DNA of 64,000 nucleotides from the NCBI RefSeq assembly GCF_011752625.1, contig NZ_VWXD01000001.1:372001-436000 (forward strand), written 5' to 3'. Made by a program: the position numbers and the translations under genes. The first letter of the stretch is position 1; each line of letters opens with the position of its first letter. The notes under the pieces were generated by a model. It had not been told where the DNA came from. It searched no databases and saw only the letters and a list, made by a program, of their open reading frames with translations. The stretch comes from Candidatus Pantoea formicae. Lineage in GTDB: Bacteria > Pseudomonadota > Gammaproteobacteria > Enterobacterales > Enterobacteriaceae. Positions 1 to 9,073 of this stretch are shown here, one piece after another.

Positions 1-1
1 C

Positions 2-511
2 TGGCAGGCGCTGACGTTGCAGCTTGGTCATATCACTGGCCATGAAGCGGAGGCGAAGCAGGTGATTGCAAAATTTGATCAACGCGTCGAGTCGCTGCGC
101 AGCAAAATTACCCTGCCGCCGCAGCCCACCTCGGCGATTGTTTATTACGAAGATGGGCGCGGAATGAATATATGGACGCCGGCTTCGGCGCAGGGCGAAT
201 TGCTCAAGGCGCTAGGCTTTACGCTGGCGATGCCGCCCGCCAGCCTACAGGGCAGTACCAGCATGGGCAAACGCAATGACATCATTCAACTTAATGGCGA
301 GACAATGGCGGATGGCGTCACCGGGAATACGCTGCTGCTGTTCGCTGCTGATGAAAAAACGGTGCCGCAAGTGGCGAAGAATCCGTTCCTCGCGCATTTA
401 TCCGCCGTGCAGCATCACGACATTTTTGCCATGGGCAACGACACTTTCCGCCTCGATTACTACAGCGCCAGTAATATGCTCAGCAGCATAGAGCGGCAGT
501 TCACTCGCTAA
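2..511 (+). CDS. fepB: Ferric-enterobactin periplasmic binding protein FepB, C-terminal part
   Basis: The frame is open from the left edge, so the gene begins outside the window and only the last 169 residues are present. This is the C-terminal lobe of a class III periplasmic siderophore-binding protein, which delivers ferric siderophore from the outer-membrane receptor to an inner-membrane ABC transporter. It follows E. coli FepB closely from memory: the ITGHE stretch, LPPQP, the IVYYEDGRG region, SAQGELLKALGFTLA, the GKRNDIIQL segment, and a final FRLDYYSA before the end. It lies tail to tail with fes, four bases apart, so the two are convergent. fepD, fepG and fepC are not in this window. 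Confidence 0.9.
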   Translation, partial: WQALTLQLGHITGHEAEAKQVIAKFDQRVESLRSKITLPPQPTSAIVYYEDGRGMNIWTPASAQGELLKALGFTLAMPPASLQGSTSMGKRNDIIQLNGETMADGVTGNTLLLFAADEKTVPQVAKNPFLAHLSAVQHHDIFAMGNDTFRLDYYSASNMLSSIERQFTR

Positions 512-515
512 ACGC

Positions 516-1862
516 CTAACCATTCAGGCAGTCGGCCAGCAGCCAGCGGCAGCCATCAATCAGCCCACCGCGCCAGCAAAGGGCATCATGCCCACCGGAA
601 TAACAACGGAAGTGGAGTGAGTGTCCCGCTGCTTCCAGAGCGGGTCGCATTTGCTGGTTAACGTAGAGCATATCTGCTTCGCGATCGCCGACCTCCTGAA
701 AGATCTTTAACTTTCCAGCTGGTAATTCATTGTTTTGCAGCTGTCGCAGGAGTAGCCCAGGCGCATGTTGCTCGCGGTTGGCATAGTCGCGGATGTATTG
801 AAGGTGGGGCCACCAAAAAGAACCGGATTGCGTGAGAATGCCGCCAAAACGCTGCGGCCAGTGCAAACCCGCATAGAGTGCAGCGAGACCACCATAGCTT
901 TGCCCGACGACAAGTGTCCGACTCGCTTCGTGGCTGAAAGCGACATGTTGCTGGGCAAAGGGTAGCAACTCTTGTTGAATGGCTTGCCAGAAGGTTTCAT
1001 TACACGGCAATTCGACCTCTCGGTGCTGGCTGTCAATGACATCAATAAACAGCCAACTGGCGGGGGGTAATTCGCCTGCATCGGTGGCGTGCTCCAGTGC
1101 GCTAAAAATCGGTTGACCATGAACCCAGTTTTGACCGTCTAAAAGGATCACCAGTGGACGCCTCTCCGGCTCAGCGGTTTCTCCCGAGGTAAAGAGCCAG
1201 ACGGTGCGTGTGGTGTTAAGCAGAGTACTTTGCCATTGCAGCGTTTGCAGTGTTGTCAACGTTGTTTTGCTTAACCCGGCATCGTGCAACGCCCAAGCGG
1301 ATTGATAAGGTGCGTCTGGCATATGCGCTTTGCTCAAGGCGGTACCGCGGCTGTTCATAAAAGGGCGTGAGTGATTGAGGATGTCTGGGATTGCCAGCGG
1401 CATCAAGGATATCCACCACCTGCGCTGTAACACTTCGCATGCCTCGTCGCTGCCGCTAAACAACGGAGGCAAATGCTCTGCGCTCACAGGAATTAAGCTG
1501 TAGCTGCCTCGCCAGTTCGGGTCAATAAGGGTTGACCAATGCCAAACATCGCTTGCACCCATCCGCTTCAACGATTCAGGGGTGGTGCTGTGGTGATCGG
1601 TGACGCCATTGATATCAATATAAACGCGTTCAGTCGTTGATTGCGTGGAATAACCCTGTGGGTCACGCCAGAAAAAATGCATGGTGGTTTTCCCACACCC
1701 ATCGCGCTCAATCACTGGCGTTCCCACCTCAGAGACCCGTTGCCACCAGCTATCAGTGCCCAAACTATTCAGTTGCAACCAATGAGCCACTGTCCCAGTG
1801 GGGCACGTTTTAACGGTTTGAATTTCTGAATTGGCTCGAAACATCCTGTAATCCGTCTCCAT
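516..1862 (-). CDS. fes: Enterochelin (enterobactin) esterase Fes
   Basis: Cytoplasmic alpha/beta-hydrolase of 448 residues that cleaves the trilactone of ferric enterobactin-type siderophores after import, releasing iron. The N-terminal Fes domain shows FFWRDPQG and the YIDINGVTDHH region (about residues 64-91). The catalytic domain carries the nucleophile elbow GQSYGG (320-325, Ser322) and GGHDALCWRGG with the likely catalytic His425, both as in E. coli Fes. At 448 residues it is about 50 longer than the E. coli protein, mostly in the N-terminal half. It is transcribed away from the receptor gene at 2101, and the Fur-like site between them could serve both. No enterobactin biosynthesis gene is visible, so use of siderophores made by others is possible. 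Confidence 0.92.
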   Translation of the reverse strand: METDYRMFRANSEIQTVKTCPTGTVAHWLQLNSLGTDSWWQRVSEVGTPVIERDGCGKTTMHFFWRDPQGYSTQSTTERVYIDINGVTDHHSTTPESLKRMGASDVWHWSTLIDPNWRGSYSLIPVSAEHLPPLFSGSDEACEVLQRRWWISLMPLAIPDILNHSRPFMNSRGTALSKAHMPDAPYQSAWALHDAGLSKTTLTTLQTLQWQSTLLNTTRTVWLFTSGETAEPERRPLVILLDGQNWVHGQPIFSALEHATDAGELPPASWLFIDVIDSQHREVELPCNETFWQAIQQELLPFAQQHVAFSHEASRTLVVGQSYGGLAALYAGLHWPQRFGGILTQSGSFWWPHLQYIRDYANREQHAPGLLLRQLQNNELPAGKLKIFQEVGDREADMLYVNQQMRPALEAAGHSLHFRCYSGGHDALCWRGGLIDGCRWLLADCLNG

Positions 1863-1896
1863 ATTTTCTTCAAAGAGTTTACATTAAAAAACAAAA

Positions 1897-1929
1897 TGCA
1901 AATGCTATTGATAACGATTTACATTTGCA
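1897..1929. promoter_or_regulatory. Fur-box-like operator in the fes / receptor divergent region
   Basis: The 19-mer at 1904-1922 matches 13 of 19 positions of the Fur consensus by hand count, including an intact TTGATAA core. It sits inside an inverted repeat of TGCAAATG (1897-1904) and CATTTGCA (1922-1929). It lies 35-66 bases upstream of fes and about 180 upstream of the receptor gene, in the place expected for iron repression of both. No transcription start was located. Confidence 0.6.
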
Positions 1930-2100
1930 ATAGTATTCTTTCGCCCTGTAAACCTACTTGTTTTCAGCTAATTACACTTAATAAGTCGGAATCAGGGCCG
2001 TTTAATCTTCATAGTTTTAATATTTCAATCTGTTACAGCTTTTTCCGCTGAGCGATTAGGCTGAACGGATTTTTCATTGACAAGGTAGTTTGAAATAGAG

Positions 2101-4296
2101 ATGGCAACTATGTCCGTAAGAACAAAAAAATCAGTCATACCTGCTGTGGCACTTCCGTTCAGACATTCCCCTCTTCATTTGTCGCTGGCCTCAATACTGT
2201 TGATGGCACCGGCTTGCAGTGTTTACGCTGCGGAAGAAAGCATTACCGTTAATGCAGACATGCGCGAAAGCGTCACTTCACCTTTACAGGGTTATGTAGC
2301 AAAAGAGAGTGCTGCTGGAACAAAAAGCTCCACGCCGCTGCTTAAAACGCCGCAGTCGATTTCGGTGATAACCCGTGAGCAGATGGATGACCAAGCCGCT
2401 GCCTCGGTAGCCGATGCGTTGAGTTATACCAGTGGTGTGCTGACCAACTATCGCGGTAACTCAAACCGTAACGATGAAATCATCGCGCGTGGTTTCCGCT
2501 ATGCACCGAAATTCCTCGATGGCTTGAGCTACGGTTTGTCGGGGCAGGGGGGAGCAGCAGGTCAGGTCGATCCATGGTTACTGGAACGCGTTGAGATGAT
2601 TCATGGTCCTGCTTCTGTTTTGTATGGGCAGGTGAATCCTGGCGGCATCGTTGCCATGACCAGCAAACGCCCTACCGCCCAAAGCATCCATAAAGTGCAA
2701 TTCAGCACCGGTAATCAGCACTTTGGGGAAGCGGCATTTGATTTTGGTGGCAAATTAAACGATGACAACACACTGTTTTATCGTTTAAACGGCGTCGCCA
2801 GCACTAAACATGAGTTTGTGAAGGATAATAAGCAGCAGCGGGTGGCGATTGCCCCAGCATTGACCTGGTTACCTAATGCTGACACCAGTTTCACGCTGTT
2901 GACGCTATATCAAAATGAGCCGAAAGCTGGATACCGTAACTTCCTGCCTGCCAATGGTACGTTGTTTAACACCAGTGCGGGTTATATCCCTTACGACTTT
3001 AACGTCAGCGACCCTGGCTTCAACGAAGCTAAGCGTGAGCAGACGTCTATTGGCTACATATTTGAGCATAACCTCAGTGATAACATCAGCTTCACGCAGA
3101 ATCTGCGTTACAGCAATATGGATGAATCCTACAAATATCTGGTCTACACCTATGATGCGGATAACGATCATTCCATTAACCGTCGTCCTCAGCACGATAA
3201 AATTAAGTCTAAAGAACTGGGGATAGACAACCAGCTTAAAGCGACCTTTGAAACCGGTAATCTGGCGCATACCGTGCTGGGAGGGCTGGATTACAAATGG
3301 AGCGATGTTGATAGCAAACTGTGGCTTGACCGTGGCGACCAATACATTCTCGACTGGGCAAATCCGACTCGCATCACTATCAACGAAAGTGATTTGACGC
3401 TTGCCACCAGTACGCGAAAAAAACTCGACCAACTGGGCGTCTATCTGCAAGACCAGATGGAATGGAATCATTGGAATCTGTTGCTGTCAGGTCGCCATGA
3501 CTGGAGTGAAGTGCGGACTCAGGACCGCGTTGATAACACCGACTCACAGCAGAATGACAGCAAGTTCACTGGCCGAGCGGGCTTGCTGTATGCCTTCGAA
3601 AATGGCATTTCACCGTATATCAGTTACAGCACCTCATTCGAACCCAATCTCAATAGTGGTGCGCCGGGCACCGATCCGTTCAAACCGACGACGGGTGAAC
3701 AGAGTGAAGTCGGCATCAAATATCAACCCGTGGGTTGGGATGCGGTCTTTACCGTATCAGCCTTTGATATCACTCAGAAAAACATTACCGCCTATAACAG
3801 TGTGACGGGCTATAACGAGCAAATCGGTGAGGTGCGCTCGAAGGGAATCGAAACTGAAGCGCACGCGCAGGTTACGCCAGAGATTAAACTGACGGCGGCG
3901 TACACTTATACCGATGCGGTGACTAAAGAGAGCAGCATCACTGAACGAATCGGTTATTCACCTTCGAGTATTCCGCGTCATGCGGCTTCTGCATGGGGCA
4001 GTTATTCCTTCCTTAATGGCGTGCTGAACGGTTTTACCCTTGGCAGCGGCGTGCGCTACACCGGCACCGCACCGGCTGATGAAACAGGGACAAATAAGGT
4101 TCCGCATTACACGCTCTATGATGTGATGGCGAAGTACGAGCTGGGCGAAGCAGCAAATTCATTACGTGGCACGACCTTGCAACTGAATGTCAATAACGTA
4201 GCCGATAAGCATTATGTGGCTTCGTGCAGCAACACCAGCGCCTGTTTTTATGGCAGCGGTCGAACCATTGTCGCTTCTGTAAGCTACAGCTGGTAA
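2101..4296 (+). CDS. TonB-dependent siderophore receptor (FhuA/FoxA-like, hydroxamate type)
   Basis: Outer-membrane receptor of 731 residues for a ferric siderophore. It has an extended signal peptide ending near residue 43 (VYAAEES), a TonB-box-like ESITVNA just after it, a plug domain (about 70-190, with [14 protein letters not shown], the RGFRYAP region and [19 protein letters not shown]), and a 22-strand barrel. The last residue is aromatic (SYSW), as needed for barrel assembly. A cysteine pair near the C-terminus (CSNTSAC) is also seen in FhuA and FoxA relatives. The best guess is a hydroxamate (ferrichrome or ferrioxamine) receptor rather than FepA, although it neighbours fes and fepB. 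The ligand cannot be read from sequence. A weak hairpin follows the stop codon. Confidence 0.88.
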   Translation: MATMSVRTKKSVIPAVALPFRHSPLHLSLASILLMAPACSVYAAEESITVNADMRESVTSPLQGYVAKESAAGTKSSTPLLKTPQSISVITREQMDDQAAASVADALSYTSGVLTNYRGNSNRNDEIIARGFRYAPKFLDGLSYGLSGQGGAAGQVDPWLLERVEMIHGPASVLYGQVNPGGIVAMTSKRPTAQSIHKVQFSTGNQHFGEAAFDFGGKLNDDNTLFYRLNGVASTKHEFVKDNKQQRVAIAPALTWLPNADTSFTLLTLYQNEPKAGYRNFLPANGTLFNTSAGYIPYDFNVSDPGFNEAKREQTSIGYIFEHNLSDNISFTQNLRYSNMDESYKYLVYTYDADNDHSINRRPQHDKIKSKELGIDNQLKATFETGNLAHTVLGGLDYKWSDVDSKLWLDRGDQYILDWANPTRITINESDLTLATSTRKKLDQLGVYLQDQMEWNHWNLLLSGRHDWSEVRTQDRVDNTDSQQNDSKFTGRAGLLYAFENGISPYISYSTSFEPNLNSGAPGTDPFKPTTGEQSEVGIKYQPVGWDAVFTVSAFDITQKNITAYNSVTGYNEQIGEVRSKGIETEAHAQVTPEIKLTAAYTYTDAVTKESSITERIGYSPSSIPRHAASAWGSYSFLNGVLNGFTLGSGVRYTGTAPADETGTNKVPHYTLYDVMAKYELGEAANSLRGTTLQLNVNNVADKHYVASCSNTSACFYGSGRTIVASVSYSW

Positions 4297-4302
4297 TCCG
4301 GT

Positions 4303-4326
4303 GGGCGCTCGTGAGGGCGCCCCTTT
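4303..4326 (+). terminator. Weak hairpin after the receptor gene
   Basis: GGGCGC (4303-4308) pairs with GCGCCC (4317-4322) around an 8-base loop, followed by only CTTT. It lies seven bases after the receptor stop. The stem is GC-rich but the short U-run makes it a marginal intrinsic terminator. Confidence 0.45.
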
Positions 4327-4464
4327 CGCATTCCGTGCTGCCAGTAACGCATCGCAACCCTTGGCAACAGGTTTTCAGAAAATACTGGATTTGTGTGACT
4401 GTCATCACTGCGAGAGGCGCGCTAAAATAAACACTTCTCATTTAGCAGAGGTTTTTTGTTCACG

Positions 4465-4923
4465 ATGTTTTCTCGTTTCACTTTCGCCGCATTGACGGCC
4501 ACATTACTGCTCACCGGCTGTGCGCGCCACGCCGCAGATAGCAGCACGACTGCGCAGGCTGACGCCCCTGCTGCCGCACCCATCGAGAACGACAACATTC
4601 CTTCCCAGTTTGATAGCGGGCCGACCGTGATCAACGTATCGCATTTGGTGACGCGAACTGACGACGGCTCTTCCGTGTATGTCACGGTGGATGGCCAAGA
4701 CGCAGGTCTGTTACAGAAGGGTGAGAACAAAGAGCTCCATGTTGCGCCAGGCAAGCATCAGGTCGGCGGTTACGTGCAAACCCTGTTTGGTTTTGGCAAA
4801 GTGACCATTGCCTCTGTCGATGTGACGACAGACGACAAGGCGCCTAAAAACGTGGTCTATTCCGTCACGCGCCAGAAGCCTGCTTTCAGTGAAGTCCCGG
4901 CTGCAACGCCAAATAACTCCTGA
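4465..4923 (+). CDS. Small outer-membrane-type lipoprotein of unknown function
   Basis: A lipoprotein of 152 residues. The type II signal peptide ends in lipobox LLTGC with Cys19, followed by an Ala/Ser/Thr-rich linker (about 22-45) and a compact domain rich in beta strands and glycine (50-140). The ATG at 4465 is preferred over a TTG nine bases upstream because a purine-rich AGCAGAGG lies 13 bases before it and the signal peptide begins there. A residue after the cysteine other than Asp predicts sorting to the outer membrane. I do not recognise the family. PEGA-like carbohydrate-surface domains have a similar pattern (VYVTVDGQDAG, then GKHQVGGYV), but this is only a resemblance. Confidence 0.75.
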   Translation: MFSRFTFAALTATLLLTGCARHAADSSTTAQADAPAAAPIENDNIPSQFDSGPTVINVSHLVTRTDDGSSVYVTVDGQDAGLLQKGENKELHVAPGKHQVGGYVQTLFGFGKVTIASVDVTTDDKAPKNVVYSVTRQKPAFSEVPAATPNNS

Positions 4924-4943
4924 TTCTGCAAAGGGTGCTGACC

Positions 4944-6023
4944 TCAGGCCAGCACCGTTTCTCCCTGTTGATTCGCCAGTTGATACAAGCGGAAATTCTG
5001 CGCAGATCCAATTAACTCCGCTAAACGTGGGGAGTGGCTGGTTAACCAGATTTGGCTGTAACGTGCAGCCTCCACAATCAATGAAGCCAGGGCGGGCAGC
5101 ATCTCTGGGTGCAGGCTGTTTTCAGGTTCATTGAGGGCAATAAAGTGAGGTGGGCGTGGGCTGAGTAAGGCAACGCTCAGGCAAAGAAAACGCAGCGTCC
5201 CTTCTGACATCTCATAGGCATGCAGCGCGCGCTTTAATCCTTCCCGTTCCATCATCAGCTCAAAATGAGAACGCTGGTTCTCTACATAAAAGCGGCAATC
5301 CGGAAACGCTTTGCCGAGGATCTCATCCAGTACCTCAACCGCACCGATTTCAACGATGGTCTGAAACGCCGCCGCCAGGTTGTGCCCATCGCTGGCCAGC
5401 ACCGGGGAACGGTATCCGATTGCGGGCTTGCGCAGTACGGAATGGCGTGAGAGGTCAAAGTCATGGTAAAAGCGCCAACTTCGCATGCGTTCGCGCACCT
5501 GAGAGACTTCGGGAAAGCGGTGGGGTTCACCTAATTGTCCAAAAATCGACTCATTTTCATAAATCGATTCGGTGAAGGTCTGTTTTTCGCCATTCACATC
5601 AATCAGAAATGCTGCCTGATTTTTTCGTTGCAGAATGCGCGCGCTGGCGCGGCGCTCAAAGCCACTGAGCCAGATATTTTCTTCTTTAAAAACGGTATCA
5701 AGTTGAAACTGGGTTGGGTAGGGCAAGCGATCGGGAAAGCCGAGTTGCATCTCGTATTCAAACTCGTCTGTGTCGCAGGCAATGGCGATACGATGGGGTG
5801 TCCAGTGGGTGCGTGAACCGGACCACATCGCATTCTCCAGCCCGCCTTCTTCACTGATGGCGGGCGAAACCTGTCCATTGGCCGATGCGGAGAGCAGGTG
5901 CAGTGCCTTGTAGATATTCGACTTGCCGCAGCCGTTAGGGCCAAAAATGATGTTGATGCCGTCCAGTTCCAGTTCCAGATCGCGAATGGAGCGGTAGTTC
6001 TGGATGCTGATGCGGTTAATCAT
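4944..6023 (-). CDS. RecF/SMC-like AAA ATPase (AAA_21 type)
   Basis: A 359-residue soluble ATPase of the ABC/SMC-like class. It starts with ISIQNYRSIRDLELEL, typical of RecF and OLD-type proteins, followed by Walker A GPNGCGKSN (about 28-36). A MSEGTLRF signature, Walker B with ALNEPENSLHP, and an H-loop in TSHSPRL lie in the last third. Walker B has Asn where Asp is usual, but the catalytic Glu is kept; from memory this NEPE form is common in this stand-alone family. No nuclease (TOPRIM) domain follows, unlike OLD proteins. It starts 11 bases downstream of the LysE gene on the same strand, so they are probably co-transcribed. The cellular role is unknown; DNA repair or phage defence are possible for the class. 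Confidence 0.8.
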   Translation of the reverse strand: MINRISIQNYRSIRDLELELDGINIIFGPNGCGKSNIYKALHLLSASANGQVSPAISEEGGLENAMWSGSRTHWTPHRIAIACDTDEFEYEMQLGFPDRLPYPTQFQLDTVFKEENIWLSGFERRASARILQRKNQAAFLIDVNGEKQTFTESIYENESIFGQLGEPHRFPEVSQVRERMRSWRFYHDFDLSRHSVLRKPAIGYRSPVLASDGHNLAAAFQTIVEIGAVEVLDEILGKAFPDCRFYVENQRSHFELMMEREGLKRALHAYEMSEGTLRFLCLSVALLSPRPPHFIALNEPENSLHPEMLPALASLIVEAARYSQIWLTSHSPRLAELIGSAQNFRLYQLANQQGETVLA

Positions 6024-6033
6024 GATGTAGTTC

Positions 6034-6663
6034 CTAACTGCGGCTTAAAACCAATTTCAAACCTGCTAGCGCGAAGCAGCAGGCTAACAGCGCATCGAGT
6101 CCACGGCGGATACGACGATAAAACGCCGCCATTACCGCAGTCGAAAACAGCAGCGCATAGCCGCAGAACACAAAGACACAGATGGCAGCACAACCGATAA
6201 TAATCATCGGTAAAGTTGATGCCGCCGCATCGGGTTTCAGCGCCACAGACATGATCGCCACCCATGTCAGAATGGCTTTGGGATTGCCAACGTGCATTAA
6301 AATGCCTTGGCGAAACAGCTTCCCGAACGCGACTTTCTCGCCCGTCGCTGCAAATTCTGTGGCATCAGGGCGGCGTAGTGCAGATTTGCCTGCCTTGAAC
6401 GCCAACCATAATAGATACAGGCCACCACCGATTTTCAGCACAATCAGTAACTGGGCGAAAGTCGCCAGCACGGTTAATACACCACAGGCCGCCAAAAGCG
6501 CCCACATCATCGAACCGCCAATCACGCCGCTTGCCAGGGCTAATCCCGCGCTGCGCCCCTTTTTCATTGCCGTACCCATAATCGCCATATTGCTGGGGCC
6601 AGGGCTGGCAGTGGCAACAAAATAGGTGGTGTAGATCAGAATGAGTTCGTGTGAAAGCGCCAT
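6034..6663 (-). CDS. LysE/RhtB-family amino-acid exporter
   Basis: Inner-membrane protein of 209 residues with about six hydrophobic segments. The family signature ATASPGPSNMAIM sits near residues 17-29 and GNPKAILTW near 126-134, both hallmarks of LysE/RhtB exporters, which expel amino acids and related small molecules. A GAGGAATAT Shine-Dalgarno precedes the ATG. The substrate is not predictable. It is the upstream partner of the ATPase gene. Confidence 0.87.
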   Translation of the reverse strand: MALSHELILIYTTYFVATASPGPSNMAIMGTAMKKGRSAGLALASGVIGGSMMWALLAACGVLTVLATFAQLLIVLKIGGGLYLLWLAFKAGKSALRRPDATEFAATGEKVAFGKLFRQGILMHVGNPKAILTWVAIMSVALKPDAAASTLPMIIIGCAAICVFVFCGYALLFSTAVMAAFYRRIRRGLDALLACCFALAGLKLVLSRS

Positions 6664-6729
6664 ATATTCCTCTGCGATGGTGGGTGTCCTTTCCCTTGTT
6701 ATATCGCCTGACGTTAAGATTTACCATGC

Positions 6730-7479
6730 TCAGGTAGTGACGATTTTTGCATGACGTCGGTTTTTCACTTTAAACAAGGTAAAAACAATGGAGAGCGACG
6801 CGATGACCACCAGAATCAGTCCTGGCCCCATCAGTGAACCAAAACCTAACGCATTGAAAATTAACAGTCCCACGATGCCGCCGGTAAGGAAGGAAAATAT
6901 TGTCACCAGATGGGTGTTAAGTTGCTGTTTGAAAACGCGAATATTCTTGGAAGGATCACGACGTAACAGTGCGACGAATACAGAACCTATTGAGATGCCC
7001 GCATCGGTCAGCGTGCCGGTAATATGCGTCGAACGAACGCGTCCGTTAGAGAGTTGCGTCGAAGTAGAATTATGGACACCCATCAAGAAGGCCAGCAGCA
7101 ACAATATTTCTACATTGTTATTGGCCGAGAAGTAATAGATTTCAAACAATGACGTCAGAATAAGCATCAAACCTTCAGCCAGTAGAATGCAGCTGAAAAC
7201 GGTGCGCAGGCCATTTATCACGCCCAGTACCACCGAGATCCTCGCCACTACTGCGCAAGTCACAAAGGCACCAATCATGGCGATAAAAATCTTCAGGTTT
7301 CTGACATCCATCTCATTCAAATCACTGGAGATTTGCGAGATATTTCCAGACATGTGCGAGGGAAAAAAGCCAAACGCGGCTAATGCCATGGCATTCAACA
7401 AGCCGGCCGACGTGGCCAGGCAGAGTGCGAGATTCCGATCTTCAACATGGGTTCTGGTTCGCTTCAGTTTTATCAGCAT
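6730..7479 (-). CDS. YoaK family (DUF1275) membrane protein
   Basis: A 249-residue polytopic inner-membrane protein. The DUF1275 pattern is visible: AGLLNAMALAAFGFFPSHMSGN near the N-terminus (about 26-47), the MGVHNSTSTQLSNGRVRSTH region and THITGTLTDAG in the middle, then further helices. The molecular function of this family is not established. A GAGGAAGAG Shine-Dalgarno supports the ATG at 7479. It is a single gene with an AT-rich 5' region. Confidence 0.85.
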   Translation of the reverse strand: MLIKLKRTRTHVEDRNLALCLATSAGLLNAMALAAFGFFPSHMSGNISQISSDLNEMDVRNLKIFIAMIGAFVTCAVVARISVVLGVINGLRTVFSCILLAEGLMLILTSLFEIYYFSANNNVEILLLLAFLMGVHNSTSTQLSNGRVRSTHITGTLTDAGISIGSVFVALLRRDPSKNIRVFKQQLNTHLVTIFSFLTGGIVGLLIFNALGFGSLMGPGLILVVIASLSIVFTLFKVKNRRHAKIVTT

Positions 7480-8007
7480 AATTCACTCTTCCTCATCGAA
7501 AGTATTGTGATAACGCAATGCGTCAAAAGTGGTGTTCGCCAATGAATAAGTGAAGCACAAATATCTTAAGAGGATCTTAATAACTTAGTGATATAGATGA
7601 ATCCTAATTTAGATGTAAAGATATCTAAAGAAGATTGGTAGCTTGCTATCACTGTTTACTTTTGCCAGAGTCGAAGCGAAATAAATGGGAAGCAGAAATT
7701 ATGAACCTGCATGAAACTTTGACTAAGCAGCGCGATGCGTTACAGCAGATTAGCCTTCGTGCGTGTCGAGGAAAACGTTTGGCCCAACGGATACGGCATT
7801 AGGCGAGTTTCATGTCGATTACGTTACACAGAAAAGTTTAACGTAGTTACAATAAGTGGACACGGGCTAATCAATGCGGCTGATGTGGTCATTGTAGGCG
7901 GTAGTGATGGCAGACTAAGTGCCGTCGTGATGCTATCCTCTTGGTCGTGATCCCCACTGTTTGTATGTCCTAATGACATAACTGTCGGTGATAAAGTAAA
8001 CCTTATT
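7480..8007. other. Long AT-rich spacer with decayed coding sequence
   Basis: No intact gene is visible here. Positions 7480-7700 are AT-rich, with repeated AGATATCTAAAG-like strings near 7616-7632, and probably hold the promoter of the DUF1275 gene. From 7701 there is a short gene remnant, described separately. The first recognisable signal of the next transcription unit is the promoter at 8008. Confidence 0.5.
7701..7950 (+). pseudogene. Decayed gene fragment, possibly an MNT-type nucleotidyltransferase
   Basis: An ATG at 7701 opens a 33-codon frame (MNLHETLTKQRDALQQISLR, then a stop). A second frame, open to 7950, carries on from the same point. The opening resembles the first 20 residues of small MNT-domain nucleotidyltransferases, but no GSxARG motif follows in any frame, so the identity is a guess. 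Frame changes and stops over 250 bases mark it as debris next to the toxin-antitoxin module. Confidence 0.25.
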
Positions 8008-8054
8008 TTGACATGTTAACTCATGTGGTTTACATTGAAAAAAATGGTTTACAT
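7995..8054 (+). promoter_or_regulatory. Promoter with overlapping operator repeats for the AbiE-like operon
   Basis: TTGACA (8008-8013) and TACATT (8031-8036) are separated by exactly 17 bases, a near-consensus sigma70 promoter 30 bases before the first gene. TGGTTTACAT occurs twice as a direct repeat (8026-8035 and 8045-8054, period 19). An inverted related copy, AAGTAAACC, lies at 7995-8003. The first direct copy covers the -10 element, the usual layout for autorepression by a DNA-binding antitoxin. Confidence 0.65.
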
Positions 8055-8065
8055 GGTATGTTTTT

Positions 8066-9073
8066 ATGGAAAAGATAGTGCAGGAAATTCAGAACTATGT
8101 AGAAGAAGTCCTTGGCCTAAAGGCTTCAGCACCCAAATTCATTGATCTGCAGGTCCCATTTTTTATTAAGGATACTTACGAGTTGCTACATATGCAGCTA
8201 AGGCTAAGCGAGAAGCATACTTATGATCTCGTGCTCATCATTCAGAAGGAAGATGAATATCCAGGGATTGTATCGCTAAGCAAGCATCTGAAACAAATTC
8301 ATAAAATAACGAGAGAACCTTTGGTCTATGTAAATAACGCTCTGTCTGCCGCAGATCGTAAAAGCCTGATAAATAATAACGTTAATTTTATTAAGCCATA
8401 TTCTCAACTTTTTATTCCGGAACTCGCCCTTGATCTCAGGGAAAATTATCGTCAAAAGCGCTCAAGCATTGAAGTAGAGAATCTTTTCCCAGCTACGCAA
8501 GCGGTGATGATAGCTTGCTTTAATCGTGGTTGGTCAACTAAAGAGGTATATACATCTTCGCAACTAGTACAGGGTTTAGTTTACAGCCGTGTAACGATTT
8601 CTAAAGTCATTGACCAGTTGATTAATATAGGTGTTCTTTTTAGGGGTGATAAGGCTCGTACTTATTTTTTCAACGAACCAGAAAAATTAGTTTTTGAAAA
8701 GATTACTCCCCTATTAAAGTCACCGATAAAGCGAGAGGTTTTTATAAATGCGAGACTAGATATCGGAAAGGGAATATTTTTCTCCGGGGAAACTGCTCTG
8801 GCACAATACAGCATGCTAGCTGAACCAGCGAAACCTATATATGGATTAACGCAAGAGGATTTCGCTACACTCGTTAGAGAAGGAGAGGTTTGGGAAACAG
8901 AATCTATTGATGAAATAAAAGCAACGGTCGAACTATGGACATATCCAAATCCAATAGTGGGTGCCGAGGTTGCAGACCCTATTTCACTGTTTGTAAGCTT
9001 AAGAGATCACAATGATGAGCGTATTCAGATCGCTTTGGATGAAATGATGGGAGAGATACCGTGGTTGAAGTAA
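8066..9073 (+). CDS. AbiEi-like winged-helix antitoxin/regulator of a type IV-like module
   Basis: A 335-residue soluble protein, markedly more AT-rich than the core genes around it. The central part (about 140-215) reads as a winged helix: helix, turn, a recognition-like helix in YSRVTISKVIDQLINIGVLF, then a wing. It is followed by a segment (about 235-270, FSGETALAQYSMLAEPAKP) that recalls the AbiEi antitoxin C-terminal domain. The N-terminal 130 residues are longer than the usual AbiEi N-terminus and unrecognised. Its stop overlaps the next gene by 13 bases, so translation is likely coupled. Predicted role: autorepressor and antagonist of the downstream nucleotidyltransferase. Assignment is by architecture and context rather than strong motif identity. 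Confidence 0.65.
   Translation: MEKIVQEIQNYVEEVLGLKASAPKFIDLQVPFFIKDTYELLHMQLRLSEKHTYDLVLIIQKEDEYPGIVSLSKHLKQIHKITREPLVYVNNALSAADRKSLINNNVNFIKPYSQLFIPELALDLRENYRQKRSSIEVENLFPATQAVMIACFNRGWSTKEVYTSSQLVQGLVYSRVTISKVIDQLINIGVLFRGDKARTYFFNEPEKLVFEKITPLLKSPIKREVFINARLDIGKGIFFSGETALAQYSMLAEPAKPIYGLTQEDFATLVREGEVWETESIDEIKATVELWTYPNPIVGAEVADPISLFVSLRDHNDERIQIALDEMMGEIPWLK

Noticed and set aside
2905..3471. Long minus-strand open frame (188 codons) inside the TonB receptor gene
   Set aside because: It is fully antisense to a well-supported receptor, has no ribosome-binding site and no recognisable protein features.
4944..6023. RecF/SMC-like ATPase as part of a defence pair with the LysE gene
   Set aside because: No nuclease or other effector is linked; the LysE exporter is an ordinary transporter, and the NEPE Walker B is usual for the stand-alone family.
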